From contig WRGR01000044.1 in assembly GCA_009787085.1 (NCBI GenBank), forward strand, positions 17,017 to 81,016: a DNA stretch of 64,000 bases, read 5' to 3'. This DNA is from Actinomycetes bacterium (lineage in GTDB: Bacteria; Actinomycetota; Coriobacteriia; Coriobacteriales; UBA8131). The position numbers were made by a program, and so were the translations under genes. Of this stretch, positions 1-8,023 are shown one piece after another. The stretch's first letter is position 1; each line of letters begins with the position of its first letter. The notes below the pieces were generated by a model. It searched no databases, had not been told where the DNA came from, and saw only the letters and a list, made by a program, of their open reading frames with translations.

Positions 1-413
1 GGACCGATCAGTACGAAGTCGTTGTACATCACATCCATCCCGCCGTTGGGGTCAGCGTTGCCGGATTCGATGAATTCCTTCTCAGCTGCCGATGAATAGG
101 TCAACAAGACATCGGCACCGCCGCTCTTGCCAAGTTGCATGGCCTCGCCTGACCCAACCGCAACTACACTGACCGAATAGCCGGTTTGCTGTTCGAAGTC
201 TGGAATGATTGTGTTCAAAAGGCCGCTGTCTTTGGTAAAAGCTGAGGTGGCCAAGCGGATTGTGTCCGCAGACCGTGGCTGCTTGGACAAAGTGCTTGGG
301 TCATCAACAGGGGAATTACCGCTGGCACAAGATGCTGTAACTAAAGTAATTGCTGCAACCAATAGGGCAGCCAGTACGAGCCTCAGGCCAGATGCTATAC
401 GAAGGCCTTCCAT
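1..413 (-). CDS. tupA: Tungstate/molybdate ABC transporter substrate-binding lipoprotein, 5' part (TupA-like)
   Basis: Only the first 137 codons are in the window; the gene runs off the left edge. The start is ATG at 413, with an AGGAGA ribosome site just upstream. The protein opens with a hydrophobic signal ending in VTASC, a lipobox with the lipidated Cys near residue 29. The segments IRLATSAFTKDSGLL, GADVLLTYSSAAEKEFIE and DVMYNDFVLIGP match the TupA/WtpA oxyanion-binding family, where the mature protein binds tungstate or molybdate outside the membrane and hands it to the TupBC permease and ATPase. It lies 25 bp after the MFS gene on the same strand. A molybdenum hydroxylase is encoded about 50 kb away, so a role in supplying that cofactor is possible but is only inference. 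Confidence 0.85.
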   Translation of the reverse strand, partial: MEGLRIASGLRLVLAALLVAAITLVTASCASGNSPVDDPSTLSKQPRSADTIRLATSAFTKDSGLLNTIIPDFEQQTGYSVSVVAVGSGEAMQLGKSGGADVLLTYSSAAEKEFIESGNADPNGGMDVMYNDFVLIG

Positions 414-438
414 GGTTTCTCCTCTCGAATCATAAAAC

Positions 439-1647
439 TCAGGAACTTCCGGAGCTTTCAGTTTGGGCAACTCCCGGTTTGGGGGCTGCGATCTTATCCC
501 GATGCCGGTATACCAGCACCCCTGCGGCTGCCGTCAAGAAACTCACCGCGCAAATAATAGACATGGAGACAATCAGCCCCCAATGGTCACCAACCAAGCC
601 GATGACCGGCGAGGTCAAGCCACCGACGCTGACCACTACCCCCAGCGATATGCCACTGGCCAGCCCCAGCCGTCCTGGCAGGTAGGACTGGCCAGTGACG
701 ATGACCGGGCTGTAGGCAGTGCTACAGCAAAGCGAAAAAACGATTAGGAAGGGGATGGACAGCCAGAAGCTGTTGCTCAAAACAAAGAACAGCAGCATTG
801 GCGCGGCCACCGAAAAAGAAATCAGGATCATCTTCTTCGCGCCGACCCGGTCGGCGATGCGGCCGCCGAAGAAAGTGGCCACCGCACCAGCGGCCGAATA
901 GGCTGTGAGCATCAGTACGCTGGCATGCTCGTTGATGCCGAAACGGAAAATAACGTAGAGGGCGAGGAAGGTGGTGATGCCGTTGCCGACAATAGAGCGC
1001 AAGAAGTTCACCAAGGTGACCTTGAGGAAGCCCGGCCAGTCCTCTTGGCCGACAAGCTCTGGGTGAGCGGCTTGCTCACGATTGGCCTCGGCGGTGAACT
1101 CCCGGTAGCGGTGGGTCTGGGTGAGCAATATGGCGGCGACCACCACAGCCGGCACGATGAAGACCGTGATGCCCCGTAAACCGAAGAGGCCGATGGCGCT
1201 GACCACGATTATCGGGCCGACGGCAAAGCCGATATTGCCGCCGATTGAGAAATTAGAGATACCTGCCCCTTTTGAGCTGCCGGCGACGATGTTGGCCAGT
1301 TTGCCGCCCTCCGGATGGAACAAGGCCACGCCGATGCCGCAAATCACGGCACCAACCAAAAGCATCCAATACTGGTTGGCGATGCCGAAGACACTGATTC
1401 CGGCGCCGGCCAACAATACCCCTAAGCTCATAAACCAAGGCCGGTCGATACGGTCGCCGAGATAACCAAACAGGGGTTGGACAATTGCCGAGACGATGCT
1501 GCAGGCAAAGACCAAGACGGCAGCCATCAAATAACTCAAATCATAGGCGGCAACCAAGAACGGGAGCAGAGCAGGAATCCCCCCTTGGGTGATGTCGGTT
1601 GTCAGATGCCCAAGAGTGATCAGGTAGCTGTGGGCGTGCGACCGCAA
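439..1647 (-). CDS. MFS transporter, fosmidomycin-resistance (Fsr) type
   Basis: A 402-residue polytopic membrane protein. TTG at 1647 is the chosen start because AAAGGGG sits 7 nt upstream. The N-terminal stretch LGHLTTDITQGGIPALLPFL and the following GYLGDRIDRPW loop (MFS motif A region) are typical of the Fsr/YfnC branch of the major facilitator superfamily, which is 12-helix proton-driven export. The motif GIGVALFHPEGGKLAN is also characteristic of that branch. Length is normal for the family. The substrate cannot be read from the sequence, and fosmidomycin resistance is only the name of the family. The TupA-like gene follows 25 bp downstream and may be co-transcribed. Confidence 0.8.
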   Translation of the reverse strand: MRSHAHSYLITLGHLTTDITQGGIPALLPFLVAAYDLSYLMAAVLVFACSIVSAIVQPLFGYLGDRIDRPWFMSLGVLLAGAGISVFGIANQYWMLLVGAVICGIGVALFHPEGGKLANIVAGSSKGAGISNFSIGGNIGFAVGPIIVVSAIGLFGLRGITVFIVPAVVVAAILLTQTHRYREFTAEANREQAAHPELVGQEDWPGFLKVTLVNFLRSIVGNGITTFLALYVIFRFGINEHASVLMLTAYSAAGAVATFFGGRIADRVGAKKMILISFSVAAPMLLFFVLSNSFWLSIPFLIVFSLCCSTAYSPVIVTGQSYLPGRLGLASGISLGVVVSVGGLTSPVIGLVGDHWGLIVSMSIICAVSFLTAAAGVLVYRHRDKIAAPKPGVAQTESSGSS

Positions 1648-1742
1648 GTCCAGACCCCTTTCTTTGCTTGAAGCCTTTACTGATTAACATGCTTTGTTGT
1701 ATGATATCAGTTCACGTGAAAGATACCAGTGAGGAGTAAGGC

Positions 1743-2003
1743 TTGAGTCCGCTTTTAGTTTTTGTGCTTATCGTTTGGCTGTTGTCCGGTATTGCGTTGA
1801 TCCTTTTCGTGCTGTTGCATTCTGGCAAGGGCACGGGGCTTTCTGACATCATTGCTGGGCAGATTTATAACAACACCACTGGAACCAGTTTGGTGGAGAG
1901 GAACCTTGACCGCATCACCGTTGTCTGTGCAGTGATATTCTTTTTGACTCTGCTGACATTGATGATCATTTATCCGCAGGGTACCGTGTCGCCTCGGGGC
2001 TGA
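1743..2003 (+). CDS. secG: Preprotein translocase subunit SecG
   Basis: An 86-residue protein starting at TTG 1743, with GGAG a few bases upstream. It has two transmembrane helices, residues about 3-25 and 54-76, joined by a loop containing HSGKGTGLSDIIAG, the conserved SecG loop. SecG is the small auxiliary subunit of the SecYEG channel in the cytoplasmic membrane and supports protein export driven by SecA. The length is typical. It stands alone in front of tRNA-Leu, as is common for secG in many bacteria. Confidence 0.93.
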   Translation: MSPLLVFVLIVWLLSGIALILFVLLHSGKGTGLSDIIAGQIYNNTTGTSLVERNLDRITVVCAVIFFLTLLTLMIIYPQGTVSPRG

Positions 2004-2115
2004 TCCTAACCAACAGGGTTTGGCTGGCCGTAGTTTGGCGGCCGCCGAGGTCGGGATTGTGCGCAGCCCGAGAGAGTTTGTTGTGCTGGCAGTGCGCCAG
2101 CACCGGTTAATATGT

Positions 2116-2202
2116 GTCGGAGTGGTGGAATGGCAGACACGCTAGCTTGAGGTGCTAGTGCCCAAAACGGGTGTGCGGGTTCAAATCCCGCCTCCGACAC
2201 CA
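2116..2202 (+). tRNA. tRNA-Leu (anticodon GAG)
   Basis: The acceptor arms GTCGGAG and CTCCGAC pair perfectly and the CCA end is encoded. The anticodon stem CTAGC/GCTAG encloses the loop TTGAGGT, so the anticodon is GAG (reads CUC and CUU). A long variable arm, the T-loop GGTTCAAATCC and a length of 87 nt fit a class II leucine tRNA. Confidence 0.97.
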
Positions 2203-2306
2203 AAATTAAGACAACGGAATTTAAGCATATTGCGATAGACGAAAATGCCGACTCAGACGTGGTTGCGGGTATGTTGCTGGGTTCGGGATGGGCGTTTTTT
2301 TAAGTT

Positions 2307-2341
2307 GTGACGGCCAGTTTCTGATCGAATCTGGCCGTCAC
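2307..2341. repeat. 11-bp inverted repeat (transcript-end hairpin candidate)
   Basis: GTGACGGCCAG at 2307-2317 and CTGGCCGTCAC at 2331-2341 are perfect complements around a 13-nt loop. The hairpin lies between tRNA-Leu on the plus strand and the end of nadE on the minus strand. A run of seven T lies just before it on the plus strand (2295-2301), but no T run follows either arm. It may protect or end one of the two converging transcripts, but it is not a textbook intrinsic terminator. Confidence 0.5.
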
Positions 2342-2367
2342 TGTCAATTGGTCATCCCTTTATGAAC

Positions 2368-3258
2368 TTAAGGGCAGTGGCGTGTGAACTCTGAGGCTTC
2401 TACTAGGGCTTTGGTATAGTCCAGTTCGGACTGTGTTACACCCGCTGCTACTATTTCTTCGTCCGAACACCCTAGCTCTAGTCCGGCTAGGGCAATGTCC
2501 AGCTGGGCGTATTTGATCCCTAGCACACCTTCATCTGTGATGCCGGGAATCAAGTCGCCAGTGGGCTTTTTCTCAACGATCTCGCTGGGTACACCCATAT
2601 GGCGGGCGAGCTCGAAAACTTGGGTCTTGTATAGGTGGTCTATTGGCGCCAAGTCGCAGGCACCGTCGCCGTGTTTGACGAACAGGCCGGTCATCTTCTC
2701 GCTGCGATTACAGGTGCCTAGCACCAAGCTGTTGGTTAGTTCGGCATGTTTGTAGAGAACCGTCATCCTTACCCTGTTCTTAGCATTGCTGAAGGCCAAA
2801 TGGCGCTGGCTGTCAATATCGCCGCCGTGCTGCATTTTCAGGTGGACGCTGCCGTCTTGGCCGCGCAATTCTTCCTGCATGGCCAGCACGTGTCGCTCTC
2901 TGACACTTCTGGGAATCAGGAATGCCGGTGGCTCTAGGCGGTAGACTCCCACCTTTCGCAGGATAGGCGTGATCTTGACCTCCTGCATCGGCATCCCCAG
3001 TTTTTCGGCTACCAACCGGGCATCCTCTTGGCTTTGCTTGTTTGTGTCCCGTTCTGGAAGGAAGAACAACCGAACACGCTCCTTGCCCAACGCCCGTATC
3101 GCAATCGCTGCCATCAAGGCGGAGTCGATACCGCCGCTGTTACCTAAAACACAGCCGCTCTTTTTCCCATTTTCCACGGCTTTGATGATTTCCCCGACCA
3201 ACTCGTCGGCCAACAAACCGGGATTTGGCACAGCTAGTCGCTCAAAAATGGCACTCAT
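2368..3258 (-). CDS. nadE: NAD(+) synthetase, ammonia-dependent type
   Basis: A 296-residue cytosolic enzyme that amidates deamido-NAD using ATP and ammonia, the last step of NAD synthesis. The ATP pyrophosphatase loop SGGIDS is at residues 41-46. LGTCNRSE and KHGDGACDLAPI correspond to the GTxNxSE and GDG..D..PI binding motifs. There is no glutaminase (nitrilase) domain, so ammonia must come from solution or a partner. ATG at 3258 has AAAGGA upstream. It is slightly longer than the shortest NadE proteins because of a central insertion near residues 105-165. A 53-residue ORF begins 190 bp upstream on the same strand and is probably co-transcribed. Confidence 0.93.
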   Translation of the reverse strand: MSAIFERLAVPNPGLLADELVGEIIKAVENGKKSGCVLGNSGGIDSALMAAIAIRALGKERVRLFFLPERDTNKQSQEDARLVAEKLGMPMQEVKITPILRKVGVYRLEPPAFLIPRSVRERHVLAMQEELRGQDGSVHLKMQHGGDIDSQRHLAFSNAKNRVRMTVLYKHAELTNSLVLGTCNRSEKMTGLFVKHGDGACDLAPIDHLYKTQVFELARHMGVPSEIVEKKPTGDLIPGITDEGVLGIKYAQLDIALAGLELGCSDEEIVAAGVTQSELDYTKALVEASEFTRHCP

Positions 3259-3286
3259 ATCCCATTCCTTTCAAATTCCCCGTCGA

Positions 3287-3448
3287 TCAATATGCTATGT
3301 AGCATCTGCAATTTTGCCATTTGCGCATGGTAACGTCAAGCTTTGACACCATCTCTGTCAAACTACAGCGCACCTCCCCTAGGCGAGGACGGTCAATATA
3401 CGGACGGTGACAAGCCCCGCTAAGTGCAGCCAAAGTTTTTTTCAGCAT
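3287..3448 (-). CDS. Small ORF (53 aa) directly upstream of nadE, unknown function
   Basis: This ORF starts at ATG 3448 and ends with TGA at 3289-3287, leaving 28 bp before nadE. A strong GAGGAG ribosome site sits 5 nt before the ATG. The peptide begins MLKKTLAALSG and is basic, with three cysteines (residues 13, 28 and 47) and a fourth two residues later, ending YIAY. The three-frame reading was checked codon by codon. I do not recognise it. It could be a small protein, a regulatory leader peptide for nadE, or a gene remnant. The good ribosome site and the tight spacing to nadE favour real translation. Confidence 0.5.
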   Translation of the reverse strand: MLKKTLAALSGACHRPYIDRPRLGEVRCSLTEMVSKLDVTMRKWQNCRCYIAY

Positions 3449-3560
3449 CAGCACTCCTCTCGTTATAAAAGTAGACTTTTCCCTCTTACGTTAAACTGAG
3501 TCTAACCGGCAATTATTAAAACGAAATGAGAATGCAACCTTTTTCGAAGTTGTCTGTTGA

Positions 3561-3590
3561 TTGAGTGTTGTTTATGTTGGGGGCTATAAT
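3561..3590 (+). promoter_or_regulatory. Predicted sigma70-type promoter for recQ
   Basis: TTGAGT at 3561-3566 and a perfect TATAAT at 3585-3590 are 18 bp apart, about 70 bp before the recQ start. A short GCCCGG/CCGGGC hairpin lies in the predicted leader around 3605-3625. Confidence 0.55.
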
Positions 3591-3661
3591 GGCTGAAGAG
3601 AGTGCCCGGAGCGATGCCCGGGCGGCTGCAGAATTACACGATCAGCATAAAGGAGAAGCCG

Positions 3662-5545
3662 TTGGCGGCCAGTGCAGAGCAGATACTTAAAGAATATTTC
3701 GGCTATGGTAGTTTTCGGCCGCATCAGGGGCGTTTGATCGAGGCAGTGCTGGCGGGCCAAGACGTGCTGGGGGTGATGCCTACTGGAGCTGGCAAGTCGC
3801 TGGTCTTCCAAGTGCCGGCCTTGGCTTGCAAGGGCACGACAATCGTCGTCTCGCCGCTGATCTCTCTGATGAAAGACCAAGTGGATGCGCTGAGGCAGTC
3901 TGGTGTCGAGGCAGAGTTGCTGAACAGCTCGCTTTTGCCGGATCAGAAAAAGCAGGTTATGGGGCGTGTCTCCGAAGGACGCAGCAAGCTGCTCTATGTG
4001 GCTCCGGAACGTCTGGAAGATGCCGGCTTTCTGGCGCTTTGCCAGAGCATCGATGTTCCTTTGGTAGCAGTGGATGAAGCGCACTGTGTATCGCAGTGGG
4101 GCAACGACTTCCGCCCCAGTTACAGCACCATTCCGGCCTTCATTGCCAAACTGGCCAAAAGGCCGGTTGTCTGTGCCCTGACGGCCACTGCCACAGGTGA
4201 TGTTCGGGAAGATATCGTCAGGTCATTGGCGCTGAGGGAACCCTTGGTCAGTGTGGCGGGCTTCGACCGTGAGAATCTTTACCTGGGTGTGCTGCGGCCA
4301 GAGCCGGCCAAGAAGCGCCAAGCCTTGCTGGCGCAAGTCAAAAAGCACAAGGGGGAGAGCGGCATCATCTACTGCTCAACCCGGGCAGCCACCGAAGAGG
4401 TGCAGGCCATGCTGCAGGAACAGGGGCTAGCCGCCACCATCTACCATGCTGGCCTCCAAGATGTAGAGAGGAAGCGCAACCAAGACGATTTCCTCTATGA
4501 CCGCAAGCCGGTGATGGTGGCCACCAATGCCTTTGGCATGGGCATCGACAAGTCCAATATCAGCTTTGTCATCCATTACAATATGCCATCCGACCTAGAA
4601 AGCTACTATCAGGAAGCAGGCAGGGCAGGCCGCGACGGCAGTCCGGCAGACTGTGTGCTGATCTATAACAGCAAAGATGTCCAGACGGTGAACTACTTTG
4701 CCGAGAAGGGACACGAGGAGCGTTTGGCGGCTGGCATGGACTCAGGGCTTTCGGCGGCGCTCTACTCCCGCGACTTAGGGCGAATTCGCAAGATGACCTC
4801 CTACTGCAAGACCAGTGACTGTTTGCGCTCCTTCATTCTGCGCTATTTCGGTGAGTCGGACACCCCCTACCGTTGTGAGCGTTGCTCTAGCTGTGAGGCC
4901 GAGAGCGAGGTGCTGGATGTGACCGTCGAGGCGCAGAAGATCATCTCTTGTGTACTGCGTCTAGAGCAGCGCGACCGGGCATTTGGCCGGGTGATGGTGG
5001 TGGACGTCCTGCGTGGCTCAGCCGCTCAGAACATCTTGCGCTTGGGGCTGGACAGCCTTTCTACCTACGGCATCATGAAGGATGTGCCGAAGGCCTTTGT
5101 ACACGCCGTTCTCGATGCACTGCTGGAGGCAGGCTTGCTTGCAGTCTCGGACGGGAAGTACCCAGTTATCGGTTGCACGGCTGCCGGCCGGGGGTTTCTC
5201 AAGCAGGCAGAGCCGTTCTGCGTCAAAATGGCCACTGCGAAGACGCAGACCGAGGTGGAGGAGCCGGCTGCAGCGGGTAGATCCAGGTCGGCCGGTGTGA
5301 CGGGGGGAGTAGCGCTAGAAGGCATCGACCAAGACCTGTTCGCCCGCCTGAAGGCCTTGCGCCTAGAAATAGCTCGCGCTCAGGAACTGCCAGCCTTCGT
5401 GATCTTTCATGACTCGACACTGGCCGAGATGTGCGTCAAGCGGCCAAAGACCACAGAAGAGTTCCTAACGGTTTCCGGAGTCGGCCAAAAGAAGACCGAG
5501 CTTTACGCAAAAGACTTCCTCGACTGCATAAATGCTGGCTGTTGA
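3662..5545 (+). CDS. recQ: ATP-dependent DNA helicase RecQ
   Basis: The best start is TTG at 3662 (627 aa), because AAAGGAG lies about 7 nt upstream. An upstream ATG in the same frame has no such site. The protein has a superfamily 2 helicase core with TGAGKS at residues 41-46 and DEAH at 138-141, then a Zn-binding RQC region (cysteines in SYCKTSDC and RCERCSSC) and a C-terminal HRDC domain in the last 80 residues. It unwinds DNA 3' to 5' in recombination and fork repair. The final codons TGT and the stop TGA fall inside a 54-bp segment copied from the methyltransferase gene downstream, so the extreme C-terminus (..NAGC) was probably remodelled by that event. Confidence 0.95.
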   Translation: MAASAEQILKEYFGYGSFRPHQGRLIEAVLAGQDVLGVMPTGAGKSLVFQVPALACKGTTIVVSPLISLMKDQVDALRQSGVEAELLNSSLLPDQKKQVMGRVSEGRSKLLYVAPERLEDAGFLALCQSIDVPLVAVDEAHCVSQWGNDFRPSYSTIPAFIAKLAKRPVVCALTATATGDVREDIVRSLALREPLVSVAGFDRENLYLGVLRPEPAKKRQALLAQVKKHKGESGIIYCSTRAATEEVQAMLQEQGLAATIYHAGLQDVERKRNQDDFLYDRKPVMVATNAFGMGIDKSNISFVIHYNMPSDLESYYQEAGRAGRDGSPADCVLIYNSKDVQTVNYFAEKGHEERLAAGMDSGLSAALYSRDLGRIRKMTSYCKTSDCLRSFILRYFGESDTPYRCERCSSCEAESEVLDVTVEAQKIISCVLRLEQRDRAFGRVMVVDVLRGSAAQNILRLGLDSLSTYGIMKDVPKAFVHAVLDALLEAGLLAVSDGKYPVIGCTAAGRGFLKQAEPFCVKMATAKTQTEVEEPAAAGRSRSAGVTGGVALEGIDQDLFARLKALRLEIARAQELPAFVIFHDSTLAEMCVKRPKTTEEFLTVSGVGQKKTELYAKDFLDCINAGC

Positions 5546-5590
5546 GGGCGCAGTACTTGGATGCCGCACAGAAAAGGGAGAGGCTGATCT
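5537..5590 (+). pseudogene. 54-bp duplicated fragment of the cytosine methyltransferase gene
   Basis: Bases 5537-5590 match 6424-6477, inside the methyltransferase gene, at 52 of 54 positions. In the methyltransferase frame the fragment encodes LLRAQYLDAAQKRERLI, against LLRAQYLDVPQKRERLI in the intact gene (the region around conserved motif VIII). It overlaps the last two codons of recQ. It has no start and leads into unrelated sequence, so it is a scar of a past duplication, deletion or insertion. Confidence 0.85.
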
Positions 5591-5698
5591 GGCAAGGCGG
5601 CTGCCTATGCCGTTGTGTTGGATTTCGCTTGCCACGCAAGTGTGATAAAGCTCGTTATGTTCGATCTGATGTTGTCGCAGGAGGCCTTGTTAATACCC

Positions 5699-5727
5699 TT
5701 GCATAGGGCATTGGTTACCAGTAAAAT
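5699..5727 (+). promoter_or_regulatory. Predicted promoter of the methyltransferase gene
   Basis: TTGCAT at 5699-5704 and TAAAAT at 5722-5727 are exactly 17 bp apart. Transcription would start near 5734, giving a leader of only about 12 nt that still carries the AGGAGGT ribosome site (5735-5741). Confidence 0.6.
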
Positions 5728-5744
5728 GCACACAGGAGGTAATT

Positions 5745-7010
5745 ATGACAGCAACAAGTGTGACAGCAACAATGCCAGCGCAGGCTTGCAAGATCTCGGA
5801 TGCAGCGACTGCCCTTCAAGTATCGCCTGACACGATACGGAGATGGGAGAAAATGAGCCTGATAAAGGCTTCTCGCGACGAGCATAACCATCGCCTATTC
5901 GATATCGATGAGCTCAAACGTGTTCAACAAAAAATCAGCGGCAACCACCAAACGAACAACTATAGGATACTTGAGTCAAACCGGAGGTATCCGGTCACCT
6001 GCATCGATCTTTTTGCTGGGGCAGGGGGGACTGCCCTAGGCTTTCATAATGCCGGTATCGACCACGTGTTGTTGTCCGAAATCGACAGCAAGGCCTCTGC
6101 GACGCTGAGGCAAAACTCCGAAGCAAAGAACTTGAACTGGAATGTCATCGAGGGCGATGTCGCGGGAATTGACTTCACGGGAGTGCAGGCTGACATCATC
6201 CAAGCCGGATTCCCTTGCCAGGCATTCAGCTATGCCGGCAAGAGCATGGGCTTTGAGGACACACGTGGCACTTTGTTTTTCGAGTTTGCCCGGGCGATCA
6301 AAGATGTGCGGCCGAAGATCGCGATAGGGGAGAATGTCAGGGGGCTGTTGACCCATGATGGGGGCAAGACACTTCAAACAATGATTGCTGTGCTCGGGGA
6401 GCTTGGCTATAGGACAACTCACAGGCTGTTGAGGGCGCAGTACTTGGATGTCCCACAGAAAAGGGAGAGGCTGATCTTGTTCGCGGTGCGAAATGACTTG
6501 GACGTACCGGCGGTTTTCCCAAAAGAGAGGGACTATTTCATCTCCCTTCGTGAAGCCCTGGAAGGCTGCCCGCACTCTGATGGGCAGATATACGCAAAAC
6601 CTAAACATCAGATTATGGAGCTGATACCCGAAGGCGGCTATTGGCGCGACCTGCCAGAGGGACTTCAGCGTGAGTACATGGGTGCCAGCTATTATCTGGG
6701 CGGCGGTAAGACGGGCATGGCCCGGCGGCTGTCGTGGGATCAACCGAGCTTAACGCTGACCTGTAATCCGGCACAAAAACAAACAGAGCGATGCCACCCC
6801 AGCGAGACGAGACCTCTGAGTGTAAGGGAATACGCCCGGATACAGACGTTTCCCGACGAGTGGACATTTACCGGCTCGCTAGGCAGTCAGTACAAGCAGA
6901 TCGGCAATGCCGTCCCCGTGAACCTAGGCTACCATATCGGCAGGTGCGTGCTTGCAGCCTTGGGATACATCGCCGCTGATGACAATATGGATGTCTCGTC
7001 GTCCAGGTAA
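5745..7010 (+). CDS. DNA (cytosine-5) methyltransferase with N-terminal MerR-like DNA-binding domain
   Basis: A 421-residue protein with a consensus AGGAGGT site before the ATG. Residues about 15-66 resemble a MerR or excisionase winged helix (ISDAATALQVSPDTIRRWEKM, then LFDIDELKRV). From residue 84 it is a C5 methyltransferase: motif I DLFAGAGG at 88-95, catalytic GFPCQ with Cys158, ENV at 196-198, VPQKRER at 236-242, and motif X QIGNAVPV near the end. It moves methyl from SAM to cytosine in a specific site that cannot be read from the sequence. No restriction endonuclease gene is adjacent, so it looks like an orphan methyltransferase. The fused binding domain could regulate its own promoter, as N-terminal HTH extensions do in some other cytosine methyltransferases. 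Confidence 0.9.
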   Translation: MTATSVTATMPAQACKISDAATALQVSPDTIRRWEKMSLIKASRDEHNHRLFDIDELKRVQQKISGNHQTNNYRILESNRRYPVTCIDLFAGAGGTALGFHNAGIDHVLLSEIDSKASATLRQNSEAKNLNWNVIEGDVAGIDFTGVQADIIQAGFPCQAFSYAGKSMGFEDTRGTLFFEFARAIKDVRPKIAIGENVRGLLTHDGGKTLQTMIAVLGELGYRTTHRLLRAQYLDVPQKRERLILFAVRNDLDVPAVFPKERDYFISLREALEGCPHSDGQIYAKPKHQIMELIPEGGYWRDLPEGLQREYMGASYYLGGGKTGMARRLSWDQPSLTLTCNPAQKQTERCHPSETRPLSVREYARIQTFPDEWTFTGSLGSQYKQIGNAVPVNLGYHIGRCVLAALGYIAADDNMDVSSSR

Positions 7011-7034
7011 TATCGTTGCTGAGAATGTGCGGGC

Positions 7035-7169
7035 TTAGTCCTTGAGGCAGGTAATGGGAACAACGGCAACGCCATCGTCTCTGATGTACGCCAGCCCGGT
7101 TGCGGTTATCACCATCAGTGCACAAGGCCTCGGTGCTCCCTGCGCCTGCATTTCCACAGCACTTTGAAC
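7035..7169 (-). pseudogene. C-terminal remnant, possibly of an AAA ATPase of the DUF4143 type
   Basis: In one minus-strand frame an open stretch of 44 codons ends ALMVITATGLAYIRDD then GVAVVPITCLKD and a stop. This hydrophobic-strand-plus-DGVxVVPI ending is the style of the C-terminus of DUF4143 ATP-binding proteins. There is no start codon context and an in-frame TAG lies just upstream, so it is a fragment. It occupies the gap after the methyltransferase. The family assignment is from memory of the tail pattern and is weak. Confidence 0.35.
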
Positions 7170-7261
7170 CTTCTATAGAAATGGCACCAAAAGCCTGAAG
7201 ATGCTCTGTGATAAGCCTATCTGCCAGTCGAACGCGATAGCCGTTTTTTTTTGTAAGGGGC

Positions 7262-7275
7262 AAAGGGGCCCCTTT
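7262..7275. repeat. Perfect 14-bp palindrome in a gene-poor gap
   Basis: AAAGGGGCCCCTTT reads the same on both strands. It lies in the 440-bp gene-free gap between the methyltransferase and tRNA-fMet. Apart from the ATPase-like remnant (7035-7169), nothing else in this gap could be assigned. Confidence 0.5.
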
Positions 7276-7450
7276 CCCTGGACTGGAGCGTTACTATTTG
7301 TTTGCCTGTAGCAGAATGCTTCAAAATTTGGAAATGAGCAAATAGATTTACTGCAAAGCAGAAGTGTGAGTTACCTCATATGCTCGCTCTGGCCTAACGC
7401 TGAAAATAAAACAGGCCAGTCATTTTTATACAACCGACCTGCTGGTTTTT

Positions 7451-7527
<77 letters not shown>

Positions 7528-7608
7528 ATTTGCAGACTAACAATGGTACTATGCCGAGAGGCCATTTGTCAAATGCTCAGCAGCCGATGTGGTATCGATG
7601 GTCGGAGT

Positions 7609-7733
7609 GGCTGGTGACCACCTGCCCCGCCCGCCAGGGGCGGCTGGTGACGACTGCCCCGCCCGCCAGGGGCGGTTGGTGACGACTGCCCCGCCCGCCA
7701 AGGGCGGTTGGTGACGACTGCCCTGCCCGCCAG
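7609..7733. repeat. 32-bp tandem repeat, about 3.5 copies, GC-rich and hairpin-forming
   Basis: Three full 32-bp units start at 7623, 7655 and 7687, with a partial unit at 7719 and a diverged lead-in at 7609. They differ at only a few positions. Each unit contains CCGCC AGG GGCGG, which can fold as a 5-bp hairpin, followed by TGGTGACGAC. The units are directly abutting with no spacers. The array fills most of the 337-bp gap between tRNA-fMet and tRNA-Val; I see no gene in that gap. Confidence 0.85.
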
Positions 7734-7864
7734 ATGTGCCAAAAAATGAAACAAAAAGATTGCAGCCACCAAATTGGCCTGCCGATATGGTACACTGGTG
7801 CGCGCTGTTATTGATGCGGTTGACAACGGTAGTCGAGGCCGCTCCTTCGGTGGCAGCAGACAAT

Positions 7865-7939
7865 GCGCGATTAGCTCAGGGGGAGAGCACTACCTTGACA
7901 CGGTAGGGGCCACAAGTTCAAATCTTGTATCGCGCACCA
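7865..7939 (+). tRNA. tRNA-Val (anticodon GAC)
   Basis: Acceptor GCGCGAT pairs with ATCGCGC, followed by discriminator A and an encoded CCA. The anticodon stem CTACC/GGTAG holds the loop TTGACAC, so the anticodon is GAC. The D arm GCTC/GAGC and the T loop TTCAAAT are standard. Confidence 0.96.
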
Positions 7940-7947
7940 CACGGAAC

Positions 7948-7991
7948 AGCAGGCCAGGGGCACATGACGAGCCTCTGGCCTGCTTCTTTTT
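7948..7991 (+). terminator. Rho-independent terminator after tRNA-Val
   Basis: AGCAGGCCAG at 7948-7957 pairs with CTGGCCTGCT at 7975-7984. The hairpin is followed by TCTTTTT, a classic U-tract terminator 8 bp after the tRNA. Confidence 0.9.
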
Positions 7992-8023
7992 GCGGGTAAG
8001 CAGGTGTACACGTACTCGTCTGA

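Noticed and set aside
6868..7263. 131-codon minus-strand ORF after the methyltransferase, possible restriction enzyme
   Set aside because: Its C-terminal half is antisense to the methyltransferase and the composition is shadow-like. Only the short tail in another frame (7035-7169) looks like real protein.
7609..7733. Possible CRISPR array
   Set aside because: The 32-bp units are directly abutting with no spacers, and there are no cas genes nearby.
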